Shown: positions 1-4,833 of the stretch, in pieces
Layout of the letters: the number at the start of each line of letters is the position of its first letter
Numbering within the stretch: the first letter of the stretch is position 1
DNA from: an archaeon
GTDB lineage: Archaea > Nanobdellota > Nanobdellia > Pacearchaeales > GW2011-AR1
Assembly (NCBI GenBank): GCA_027318675.1
Contig: DAHVOT010000008.1
Location: 1-21,618, forward strand
Length of the DNA: 21,618 bases
Direction of reading: 5' to 3'
Made by a program: the position numbers and the translations under genes
The notes under the pieces: model-generated
Seen by the model: only the letters and a program-made list of their open reading frames with translations
Database searches by the model: none
Told to the model about the DNA's origin: nothing

Positions 1-55
1 TATATTATATATATTTTTATAAAATAAATAAAAATAAAAAAATTTAAAATAATTC

Positions 56-63
56 TTTATAAA
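56..63 (+). promoter_or_regulatory. Upstream TATA box of the PRC-barrel region
   Basis: TTTATAAA, the identical 8-mer to the box at 135-142. Using the spacing seen elsewhere in the window, it would start transcription near base 85, at the GGGGAGGG run, where no start codon lies. It could therefore drive a leadered PRC-barrel mRNA (ATG at 110) or a short non-coding RNA. Confidence 0.4.
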
Positions 64-134
64 TATTTCCATAAGAAATAAAGGGGAGGGAGAGTTAATT
101 TCATCTTTAATGAGTATATTTATTCACAGAAAAG

Positions 135-142
135 TTTATAAA
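135..142 (+). promoter_or_regulatory. TATA box of the PRC-barrel gene
   Basis: TTTATAAA centred 25.5 nt before the ATG at 164. This spacing recurs in front of several genes here and implies a leaderless mRNA starting at that ATG. It argues against the longer in-frame start at 110, because the box would then lie inside the coding region. Confidence 0.6.
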
Positions 143-163
143 TTGTTTTCTTTTATTTCTCAT

Positions 164-424
164 ATGCAAAGTGAAAAAAATCCATTTAACGCTCTCTTAG
201 GTAAGATGATTGTTACAAAAGAGGGTAAAAGATTAGGTTTTGTTAAAGATATAACCTTTGAAACAAGATCAGGTGAATTAATAGGAATAGTAATAAGAGA
301 CGCTACTCCTTATACTAGAAATTTGAATCTTGAAAAAACCTCTTCTGGAGAATTTTTAATTCCTTATAGTTCAATAATAGCTATAGGTGATTTTATGATC
401 GTTTCTGAAGAAGATTTAATTTAA
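164..424 (+). CDS. Small stand-alone PRC-barrel domain protein
   Basis: An 86-aa protein that is essentially one PRC-barrel. The pattern G-K-x-V-x-x-x-x-G-K-R-L-G-F-V-K-D, then a second strand pair (SGELIGIVIRD) and the closing FLIPYSSIIAIGDFMIV is typical of the archaeal stand-alone family. There is no signal peptide or membrane segment, so it should be cytoplasmic. An in-frame ATG at 110 would add 18 residues, but these overlap a TATA box correctly placed for a leaderless start at 164, so the shorter form is preferred. Known relatives include haloarchaeal PRC-barrel division proteins that act with SepF; no SepF or FtsZ gene is visible here, so that role is only a possibility. Downstream, 425-520 is T-rich and would serve as a terminator. 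The family call is firm, the function unknown. Confidence 0.8.
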   Translation: MQSEKNPFNALLGKMIVTKEGKRLGFVKDITFETRSGELIGIVIRDATPYTRNLNLEKTSSGEFLIPYSSIIAIGDFMIVSEEDLI

Positions 425-491
425 TTATCCTTATTTGATTCTTCTTATTTAATTATTTTTCAATAATTTCTCTTTTTGAATTAAAGTTAAC

Positions 492-499
492 TTTAAAAG
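492..499 (+). promoter_or_regulatory. TATA box of the 88-aa winged-helix gene
   Basis: TTTAAAAG centred 25.5 nt before the ATG at 521, giving a leaderless transcript. Confidence 0.55.
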
Positions 500-520
500 A
501 TATTTTTCTTTAATATTTGA

Positions 521-787
521 ATGTATATTTCAAAGGAAAAAAAAGAAAGGATATCTGAACAAATATTAGCTTATCTCTTTTTAACAAATCCTAAACCCTT
601 ATTTACCTTTCATATAGCTAAAGAGATAGCAAGAGACGAGGAATTTGTTAAAAAATTATTAAAAGATTTAAAGAAAAAAGAATTTGTAATAGAAATAACC
701 AAAAATTCTCAAGGAAAAGATTATCTTAGAAGAAGTAGATGGAAATTAAGCGAAAAAGCGTATCTAATTTATAAGCAAAAGCAATAA
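521..787 (+). CDS. Small winged-helix DNA-binding protein
   Basis: An 88-aa basic protein. Residues about 8-60 fit a winged helix: helix 1 (KERISEQILAYLFL), helix 2 (FTFHIAKEIA), recognition helix (DEEFVKKLLKDLKKKEF), then a wing (VIEITKNSQGKDYLRRSRWKLSEKA) and a final short helix. The DEEFVKKLLKDLKKKEFV stretch resembles the recognition helix and 'G-L-V' turn of archaeal MarR/ArsR-like regulators. It is probably a transcription factor, of unknown target. It has its own TATA box and a separate T-rich gap from the PRC-barrel gene, so it is likely transcribed alone. Confidence 0.7.
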   Translation: MYISKEKKERISEQILAYLFLTNPKPLFTFHIAKEIARDEEFVKKLLKDLKKKEFVIEITKNSQGKDYLRRSRWKLSEKAYLIYKQKQ

Positions 788-845
788 TTTAAAGGATAAT
801 AATGAGATATAATTTAAATTAAATATATTTTTCTTAATCTTAATC

Positions 846-853
846 TTTTTATA
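846..853 (+). promoter_or_regulatory. TATA box of the first coiled-coil/winged-helix gene
   Basis: TTTTTATA centred 25.5 nt before the ATG at 875; leaderless arrangement. Confidence 0.55.
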
Positions 854-874
854 GTTGTAGTTACTTCCAAAAAA

Positions 875-1804
875 ATGGAACAGGTAAAAGAGGCTTTTTC
901 TAAGGTTAAGCAAGATATAGAATCTTTGAAGATCGAAATAAATTCATTAAGCGAAGAATTAAAAGATACAAGACAAAGATTAATGGAAATATGTGAGGTT
1001 TTAACAACCTTAGTTCAAAAAAATAATAAAGAAGAAAAAAAAGAGAAAGAAGAGAAAGACGAGCTCCTTATATTAAAAGAAAAATTTCAAAAAGAGAATA
1101 CTCCCTCAGAGAATAATTCTTTAATTCATCAAGTATATTCTTGTCCTTTTCAAAAAGGATTTCCAATATGCTTAACCCCAATCTTAAATCCCCCTTCAAC
1201 ACAAAATATTCCTCTTCACTCTCCTCTTTCTTATCCTCAAAACGATTTTATTCCAACACAAGTCTCAAAAAATCCAACAGAAAAAGAGAAAATTAAGACA
1301 AATCCAACACATAATTTACCTTATAACGCCTTAAAAGACGAAAATAAGGTAGTTTCCACAGGAAATGAAGGGGTTCCAACAGACAGACAGACAAACCAAC
1401 AGACAAACCAACAGACAGATAAAGGTTCTTATAATATACAAGATACTCCAAAAGAAGAGGATTCTTCAAATTATATAAATAACGCAGCAAAAGTATTAGA
1501 TTCTCTGGATAGCATAAAAAAAGAAGTTAGATTAAAATTTAAAAGATTAACAGATCAAGAATTTTCTGTTTTTTCTATAATTTATCAGCTTTCTGAAGAA
1601 GAAGGTTATACAGATTATAAGAACCTTTCAATAAAGCTTGGTTTAACTGAAAGTTCAATAAGAGATTATATAGGGAGATTGATAAAAAAAGGAATTCCCG
1701 TCGAAAAAACAAAGATAAACAACAAGACAATTCATCTTTCTGTTTCACCTAATTTAAAAAAGATTGCTTCTCTTCCGACAATCCTCCAATTAAGAACATT
1801 ATAA
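875..1804 (+). CDS. Coiled-coil protein with C-terminal winged helix and repeat-bearing linker
   Basis: A 309-aa cytoplasmic protein in three parts. Residues 1-65 are a heptad-rich, charged coiled coil (VKQDIESLKIEINSLSEEL). Residues 66-220 are a Pro/Thr/Asn/Gln-rich disordered linker that includes the near-repeat TDRQTNQQTNQQTDKG (about residues 168-183). Residues 225-300 form a winged helix (LTDQEFSVFSIIYQL; NLSIKLGLTESSIRDYIGRLIKKG; a wing VEKTKINNKTIHLSV). Architecture and the N-terminal F-x2-VK-x-DI-x-SL motif match the convergent protein at 2053-2688, so the two are paralogues. The linker DNA carries exact 12-bp tandem repeats (1391-1414) and several TCCAACA elements. It is probably an oligomeric DNA-binding protein: a regulator, replication initiator or partition factor. 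The fold is clear, the role unknown. Confidence 0.7.
   Translation: MEQVKEAFSKVKQDIESLKIEINSLSEELKDTRQRLMEICEVLTTLVQKNNKEEKKEKEEKDELLILKEKFQKENTPSENNSLIHQVYSCPFQKGFPICLTPILNPPSTQNIPLHSPLSYPQNDFIPTQVSKNPTEKEKIKTNPTHNLPYNALKDENKVVSTGNEGVPTDRQTNQQTNQQTDKGSYNIQDTPKEEDSSNYINNAAKVLDSLDSIKKEVRLKFKRLTDQEFSVFSIIYQLSEEEGYTDYKNLSIKLGLTESSIRDYIGRLIKKGIPVEKTKINNKTIHLSVSPNLKKIASLPTILQLRTL
1251..1414 (+). repeat. TCCAACA elements and 12-bp tandem repeat inside the linker-coding DNA
   Basis: TTCCAACACA at 1251-1260, ATCCAACAG at 1272-1280, ATCCAACACA at 1302-1311 and TTCCAACAGA at 1374-1383, then ACAAACCAACAG twice in tandem (1391-1402, 1403-1414). All lie in the disordered-linker coding part of the first coiled-coil/winged-helix gene. 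The element resembles TTCCAGCACA in the gap 2689-3215. Low-complexity protein sequence alone could generate some of this. Confidence 0.55.
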
Positions 1805-1868
1805 TTAGAATTATAATTATCCGGTAAAAGGAATAACTATTCTTCTCTTTTGTTTTTTCTTTTTTACT

Positions 1869-1891
1869 CTGAAAATAAGCCTCATTTTCAG
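1869..1891 (+). terminator. Hairpin plus T-tract after the first coiled-coil/winged-helix gene
   Basis: CTGAAAAT (1869-1876) and ATTTTCAG (1884-1891) form a perfect 8-bp stem with a 7-nt loop, followed by a C/T-rich tract with seven T near 1904-1911. The whole gap 1805-2052 is strongly pyrimidine-rich on the plus strand and lies between convergent genes. Archaea often terminate on T-tracts alone, so the hairpin may be incidental. Confidence 0.45.
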
Positions 1892-2029
1892 CTTTTCCGC
1901 CTTCTTTTTTTAAATTTAATTCTCTTCTTTATTTCTGTTTTTCCCTCCTTTTTTTGATTTTTTGTTTTTTATTAAAAATTTCTCTCACTTTAGCTTATCA
2001 TTATATCTTTTTATTTAATTTTTTCTTTT

Positions 2030-2130
2030 ACTAACTCTCACTTTTGCCTTTTTTAGGTTGTTTTTTCTTCATTTTTTTCATATTTCTTGATATTTCTAGA
2101 TTCACCAACTCTCACTTTCTGTTTTTTTAG
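2030..2130 (+). repeat. Imperfect direct repeat at the 3' end of the second coiled-coil gene
   Basis: About 28 bp beginning ACTAACTCTCACTTT near 2030 recurs as ACCAACTCTCACTTT near 2103, each followed by a T-run and TTAG. The right copy encodes the LKKQKVRVG part of the C-terminal tail; the left copy straddles the stop and is in another frame. It reads as a local tandem duplication that has altered the end of the protein. Confidence 0.45.
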
Positions 2131-2688
2131 CATTTTTTCCTTTATTTCTTCTGGTATGAACACTCTTTTCTTGCCATTTTTCTCAATACTCTCTTCTATC
2201 AACCCCTCACTTTTCGATTTTATAGCATTTATTTGCCCCCTTATTGTACTCTTCTCTTTTCCCAATATTGCAGAAAGATCATCATATCCTAGCCTCATAT
2301 CCGCATTTAAGAGAATCCAAAGTATTGCTCTTTCTGTGACTGAAAATTGTTCTAAATTTGGTGTTTGAACACCTGTTTGAACACCTGTTTGAACAGCATA
2401 AACAGGTGTTTGTTTATCCAACAACACCCTGTTTGTTTTAAACACCTGTTTTGGTTTTAGTTCATTCATAATTGAAAGAACATTTTTCATAGCTTCTATT
2501 TCATTTTTTATCGAAGACAAATCTTCTTTTATCTGTTCTATATCTCTTTTTTGAAGATTTCTTTCAGAATCAAGGTGTTTAATCCATCCCGTTAAAGAAG
2601 CAATATCTTTTTTTACAAAGTCAAATCCTATCTTTGTATCCTCTCTTATCTTGTTACTCTCTTTTTTCCAAGAAAACCATCCAAACAT
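2053..2688 (-). CDS. Second coiled-coil/winged-helix protein with repeat-bearing linker
   Basis: A 211-aa protein, paralogous in layout to the one at 875-1804. Residues about 10-75 are a coiled coil containing F-x2-VK-x-DI-x-SL. Residues about 80-112 are a linker with the short repeat VQTG (AVQTGVQTGVQTPN). Residues about 115-185 are a winged helix (SVTERAILWILL; YDDLSAILGKEKSTIRGQINAI; wing IEKNGKKRVFIP), followed by a basic tail. The linker DNA contains five AACAnnTGTT-type boxes (2368-2450), and four more lie upstream in the gap 2849-2968. A TATA box 25.5 nt upstream of the ATG implies a leaderless mRNA. Autoregulation through the boxes is the simplest reading; a replication or segregation role is an alternative. 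The DNA-binding fold is well supported; the target is inferred. Confidence 0.7.
   Translation of the reverse strand: MFGWFSWKKESNKIREDTKIGFDFVKKDIASLTGWIKHLDSERNLQKRDIEQIKEDLSSIKNEIEAMKNVLSIMNELKPKQVFKTNRVLLDKQTPVYAVQTGVQTGVQTPNLEQFSVTERAILWILLNADMRLGYDDLSAILGKEKSTIRGQINAIKSKSEGLIEESIEKNGKKRVFIPEEIKEKMLKKQKVRVGESRNIKKYEKNEEKTT
2368..2450. repeat. Intragenic array of AACAnnTGTT boxes
   Basis: Boxes at 2368-2377 and 2380-2389 (AACACCTGTT, 12 bp apart), 2401-2410 (AACAGGTGTT, inverted), 2423-2433 (AACACCCTGTT, one extra base) and 2441-2450 (AACACCTGTT). They sit in the linker-coding part of the second coiled-coil gene, between the coiled-coil and winged-helix coding parts. The same boxes recur outside the gene at 2849-2968, so they are not only a by-product of the VQTG peptide repeat. 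Confidence 0.65.
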
Positions 2689-2709
2689 AATATATAGTAA
2701 AAAACGTAC

Positions 2710-2717
2710 TTTAAAAA
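2710..2717 (-). promoter_or_regulatory. TATA box of the second coiled-coil gene
   Basis: TTTTTAAA on the minus strand, centred 25.5 nt from the ATG at 2688. Just upstream is the inverted repeat TTGCTTTT-N9-AAAAGCAA (2722-2746), well placed as an operator or activator site. Confidence 0.55.
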
Positions 2718-2721
2718 TGTT

Positions 2722-2746
2722 TTGCTTTTATCGATATAAAAAGCAA
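2722..2746. promoter_or_regulatory. Inverted repeat upstream of the second coiled-coil gene promoter
   Basis: Perfect 8-bp arms TTGCTTTT (2722-2729) and AAAAGCAA (2739-2746) around a 9-bp centre containing ATCGATAT. It sits directly upstream of the TATA box and is a candidate regulator site. It differs from the AACAnnTGTT boxes, so it would bind a different protein. Confidence 0.4.
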
Positions 2747-2776
2747 TTTTGTCTATTCTAAATATTTTTCAAAGAG

Positions 2777-3056
2777 GGTGTTTCCAGCACAATTCCAGCA
2801 CATTTTTATGCAAAAAATAAGAGGTGTTTGTCAAAAAAATTAATAAAAAACAGCCTGTTTAAACAGCCTTAAACAGCAACAAACAGCTGTTCGGGGGTCA
2901 AAAACACCTGTTTTTTACTTTTAATTTTAATTTATTTTTCCGTCGATAAAACCCCATAAACAGCTGTTCAAACACTCCTTCAACACTCATTCCAGCACAT
3001 TTTATATAAACTCGACACATATTCCAGCACATTTTTATCTTATTTAACACATTTTC
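2777..3056. repeat. Intergenic cluster of AACAnnTGTT boxes and TTCCAGCACA repeats
   Basis: This occupies most of the 527-bp gap 2689-3215, which has no gene I can support. AACAnnTGTT-type boxes are at 2849-2859 (AACAGCCTGTT), 2882-2891 (AACAGCTGTT, perfect palindrome), 2903-2912 (AACACCTGTT) and 2959-2968 (AACAGCTGTT). Half-sites include AACAGCCTT 2862-2870, AACAGCAAC 2872-2880, AACACTCCTT 2971-2980 and GGTGTTT at 2777 and 2823. TTCCAGCACA occurs at 2782-2791, 2793-2802, 2990-2999 and 3022-3031, three of them running into ATTTT(T)AT. Such a density of two repeat families suggests an operator array, a replication origin or a centromere-like site. Confidence 0.65.
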
Positions 3057-3120
3057 TTTTTTTTGCATTATTTATCCAACAAATTTTCATAGAGATATTT
3101 AAAAAAACTAAAGATAACTT

Positions 3121-3137
3121 ACTTAACCTAAGTGCAA
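3121..3137. repeat. First copy of the TAACCTAAGTGCAA repeat (non-coding)
   Basis: ACTTAACCTAAGTGCAA, with an ACTTA-ACC-TAAGT inverted repeat at 3121-3133. It lies upstream of the 140-aa gene. Other copies are at 3526-3540, 3997-4011 and (variant) 4134-4148. Confidence 0.55.
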
Positions 3138-3187
3138 AAAGCCCAGAAAAATTAATTGTTAAAAGTTGTTTTCCAAAACATAAATTG

Positions 3188-3195
3188 TTAAATAC
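3188..3195 (+). promoter_or_regulatory. Probable TATA element of the 140-aa gene
   Basis: TTAAATAC lies at the spacing used by the other leaderless genes before the ATG at 3216. A stronger-looking TTTTAAAA at about 3197-3203 is too close to that start, so the assignment is not certain. Confidence 0.35.
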
Positions 3196-3215
3196 TTTTA
3201 AAAGAGCAATAAAAA

Positions 3216-3638
3216 ATGAAAGATTGGTTCGGGAAAGAAATTTTAAGTGGAATGTATATTTTACCTTCAAAAGAAGGATTTAATCTAAGTACCCTTGAGA
3301 TATATAATGTTATAGAAAAAGATGAAAACTTTATTGCACAAGATATAGATGGAAAATGTCTTTTAATAAAAGATCCCGGATATTACGGGAGAAAAAGAAA
3401 TGGAGTACATTTTGGAGAATTGGATTGTGTATCTTTAATTAGAATGACTCGAGAAATTTACGAAGATTTGAAAGATAATCTTATCAGGAAATCAAGGCTT
3501 TTACAAATGTTAGAAGATAACAAAGCTAACCTAAGTGCAAATATGCCCGAACCTGTAATTGTGAATAAATCTCATGCCTCAAAGGAATATCGCCTTAGAG
3601 AAACAAATTTTACCCCCGGGTCTAGATTAAATCACTAA
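3216..3638 (+). CDS. Unrecognised 140-aa protein carrying the NKANLSA repeat
   Basis: I do not recognise a family. The first 90 residues look like a compact mixed fold (MYILPSKEGFNLSTLEIYNVIEK, then a small beta-rich stretch with DIDGKCLLIKDPGYYGRKRNGVHFGELD). A helix follows (REIYEDLKDNLIRKSRLLQMLEDNKANLSA) and then a polar tail. There is no signal peptide or membrane segment. NKANLSA is encoded by almost the same DNA as NKANLSA in the next gene, and that DNA word also occurs in non-coding DNA. The last coding bases resemble the sequence after the next gene. An alternative start at 3252 (MYILPSK) is possible. It is probably co-transcribed with the next gene, 12 nt downstream. Confidence 0.55.
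   Translation: MKDWFGKEILSGMYILPSKEGFNLSTLEIYNVIEKDENFIAQDIDGKCLLIKDPGYYGRKRNGVHFGELDCVSLIRMTREIYEDLKDNLIRKSRLLQMLEDNKANLSANMPEPVIVNKSHASKEYRLRETNFTPGSRLNH
3526..3540. repeat. Second copy of TAACCTAAGTGCAA (in coding DNA)
   Basis: CTAACCTAAGTGCAA, preceded by AAAG, encoding part of NKANLSA in the 140-aa protein. Confidence 0.55.
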
Positions 3639-3650
3639 AATAATTAGAAA

Positions 3651-4088
3651 ATGGAAGACGATTTTATTACATTTAAAAACTGGGAAACAGAAGAAGAGGA
3701 AACATATATTTTGAGTTTTTCTCATCCTTCAGAACACAAAACAGATCTTCTTTGCCCTTTAGACAACACTCCGATTATTTATGCTTACGATGATTTAGGA
3801 AAAACGCATTTTTGTCCAAATTGTCACACAAATTACAATCATAAATATAATACTCAAGAGTCTGTAAATGAATTTTTTCAAGAATATCTCACCAAATCAA
3901 AGAAAGAACTTGCTCAATTAGATAAAAAAAGAACAGAACTTTCATTTTTTATAGAAAAAGCAGAGGAATCCCTTAAAATGGGAAAAAATAATAAAGCTAA
4001 CCTAAGTGCAATTGATAGAAATTTAAATGAAGTCAATTCAAGTTTTATCCAAGTTCTTAAGGACAAACCAAAAGCTATCAAGAGTTAA
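3651..4088 (+). CDS. Zinc-ribbon plus coiled-coil protein, 145 aa
   Basis: An acidic N-terminus (residues 1-30) is followed by a zinc-ribbon-like segment with Cys35, Asp38, Cys55 and Cys58 (CPLD ... CPNCH), flanked by His53, His59 and His64. The first knuckle is CxxD rather than CxxC, so the fourth metal ligand may be Asp or a nearby His, or the site may be degenerate. Residues about 70-140 are a charged helix or coiled coil that includes NKANLSA. It is cytoplasmic and probably binds nucleic acid or a protein partner; function unknown. It follows the 140-aa gene by 12 nt on the same strand, so the two look co-transcribed. Confidence 0.6.
   Translation: MEDDFITFKNWETEEEETYILSFSHPSEHKTDLLCPLDNTPIIYAYDDLGKTHFCPNCHTNYNHKYNTQESVNEFFQEYLTKSKKELAQLDKKRTELSFFIEKAEESLKMGKNNKANLSAIDRNLNEVNSSFIQVLKDKPKAIKS
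3997..4011. repeat. Third copy of TAACCTAAGTGCAA (in coding DNA)
   Basis: CTAACCTAAGTGCAA, preceded by AAAG as in the second copy, encoding part of NKANLSA in the 145-aa protein. Confidence 0.55.
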
Positions 4089-4091
4089 CAT

Positions 4092-4148
4092 ATGAGAGAA
4101 ACATCCTTTACAAAAAATTAAGATTAAATCACTAACTTAACCTAAGTT
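4092..4148 (+). pseudogene. Remnant of a duplicated 3' gene end plus variant repeat
   Basis: ATG-AGA-GAA-ACA at 4092 reads M-R-E-T-S-F-T then stops after two more codons, matching R-E-T-N-F-T at the end of the 140-aa protein (3597-3613). The word AGATTAAATCACTAA follows in both places (3624-3638 and 4121-4135). Next comes AACTTA-ACC-TAAGTT (4134-4148), a 6-bp-arm palindrome version of the TAACCTAAGTGCAA repeat. This is best read as a decayed duplicate of the 140-aa gene end. The rest of the gap to 4264 shows nothing else except a terminator. Confidence 0.45.
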
Positions 4149-4246
4149 CTTTGCAAATTTTATTAAATTTCTGAAAATATGCTAAAATACCATTAAAACT
4201 ACGCACAATATATCTTATATGAACTCCAAAAATTGCTCTTTTTTAG

Positions 4247-4266
4247 GCTTTTAGAAGCATTTTTTT
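4247..4266 (+). terminator. Small hairpin and T-run ending the 3216-4088 unit
   Basis: GCTT-TTAG-AAGC (about 4248-4259) followed by seven T (4260-4266) on the plus strand, after the two small plus-strand genes and at the tail of the opposing gene. The stem is only 4 bp; the T-run is the stronger signal. Confidence 0.4.
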
Positions 4267-4792
4267 AATAAACTTGATCTATTGTATAACCCCAACGTAA
4301 AATTTCATTTTTCTCAAATTGGATGTCTCTATACACAAATTTTTCAGTTTCACCTGTTTTAATGTAATTTTTTACAGATTCTTTTCTCTCAAAACCATTT
4401 TTGTCTTTAAGATTAAAGTTCACTATAAAATACTCTCCTGTTTTCCCAAGATTTTTTATCTCAACAGTATACTCTTTAACATATGTTCCTAAAAAACCTT
4501 TTTTATTTTTTTGATAGCTTTTTTCATTGTACTTGTTTTTCCAATTATTCATTTCATACGAATTTTCATAACTACTTTTTTTATGTAGTTTGTAATTAGG
4601 ATAATGGTGCTCTTGAGAATAAGAAGGGGAATTTGAATAAATCACTTTATAACAACAATCTTCTTTATAATTTGAATTAATCTTGTAAACTGTTTGATCA
4701 TATGATTGTATTGCTAGGACAGATGGAATTAAACTAAAAGTAAATACTAAAAGTAAAAAGTTCAAGAAATATACTTTTTTATTTTCAAGCAT
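4265..4792 (-). CDS. Small secreted protein with C-terminal beta-sandwich-like domain
   Basis: About 175 aa. A signal peptide occupies residues 1-27 (MLENKKVYFLNFLLLVFTFSL ... VLA). The mature part begins Tyr/Ser/Asn/His/Lys-rich (to about 95) and has a vicinal Cys pair (EDCCYKV). Residues about 100-170 (EYTVEIKNLGKTGEYFIVNF ... GETEKFVYRDI) look like an extracellular beta-sandwich of the CARDB/FxLYD type. There is no C-terminal membrane anchor. A longer TTG start at 4798 exists, but the ATG at 4792 is preferred because a TATA-like CTTAAAAA (minus strand, 4814-4821) lies 25.5 nt upstream. It follows the 1090-aa gene by 41 nt, so it may also be read through from it. Function unknown. Confidence 0.65.
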   Translation of the reverse strand: MLENKKVYFLNFLLLVFTFSLIPSVLAIQSYDQTVYKINSNYKEDCCYKVIYSNSPSYSQEHHYPNYKLHKKSSYENSYEMNNWKNKYNEKSYQKNKKGFLGTYVKEYTVEIKNLGKTGEYFIVNFNLKDKNGFERKESVKNYIKTGETEKFVYRDIQFEKNEILRWGYTIDQVY

Positions 4793-4833
4793 ATTCAAAA
4801 CATTAAATCTTCTTTTTTAAGAATTATTGTTAT

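Noticed and set aside
1293..1490. Minus-strand reading frame with an SVGL repeat
   Set aside because: It is the antisense shadow of the 12-bp repeats and linker of the plus-strand coiled-coil/winged-helix gene, with no promoter or ribosome site.
2368..2968. CRISPR array
   Set aside because: The repeated units are only 10-12 bp, spacing is irregular and orientation is mixed, and no cas genes are present.
2777..3056. Cdc6/Orc1 origin recognition boxes
   Set aside because: TTCCAGCACA shares TTCCAG with published ORB cores, but the rest does not match and no cdc6 gene is in the window. An origin remains only a hypothesis.
3612..3627. CCCGGG-TCTAGA, resembling a cloning linker
   Set aside because: It is in frame in the 140-aa gene (PGSR). 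A single chance occurrence of two restriction words is not evidence of vector.
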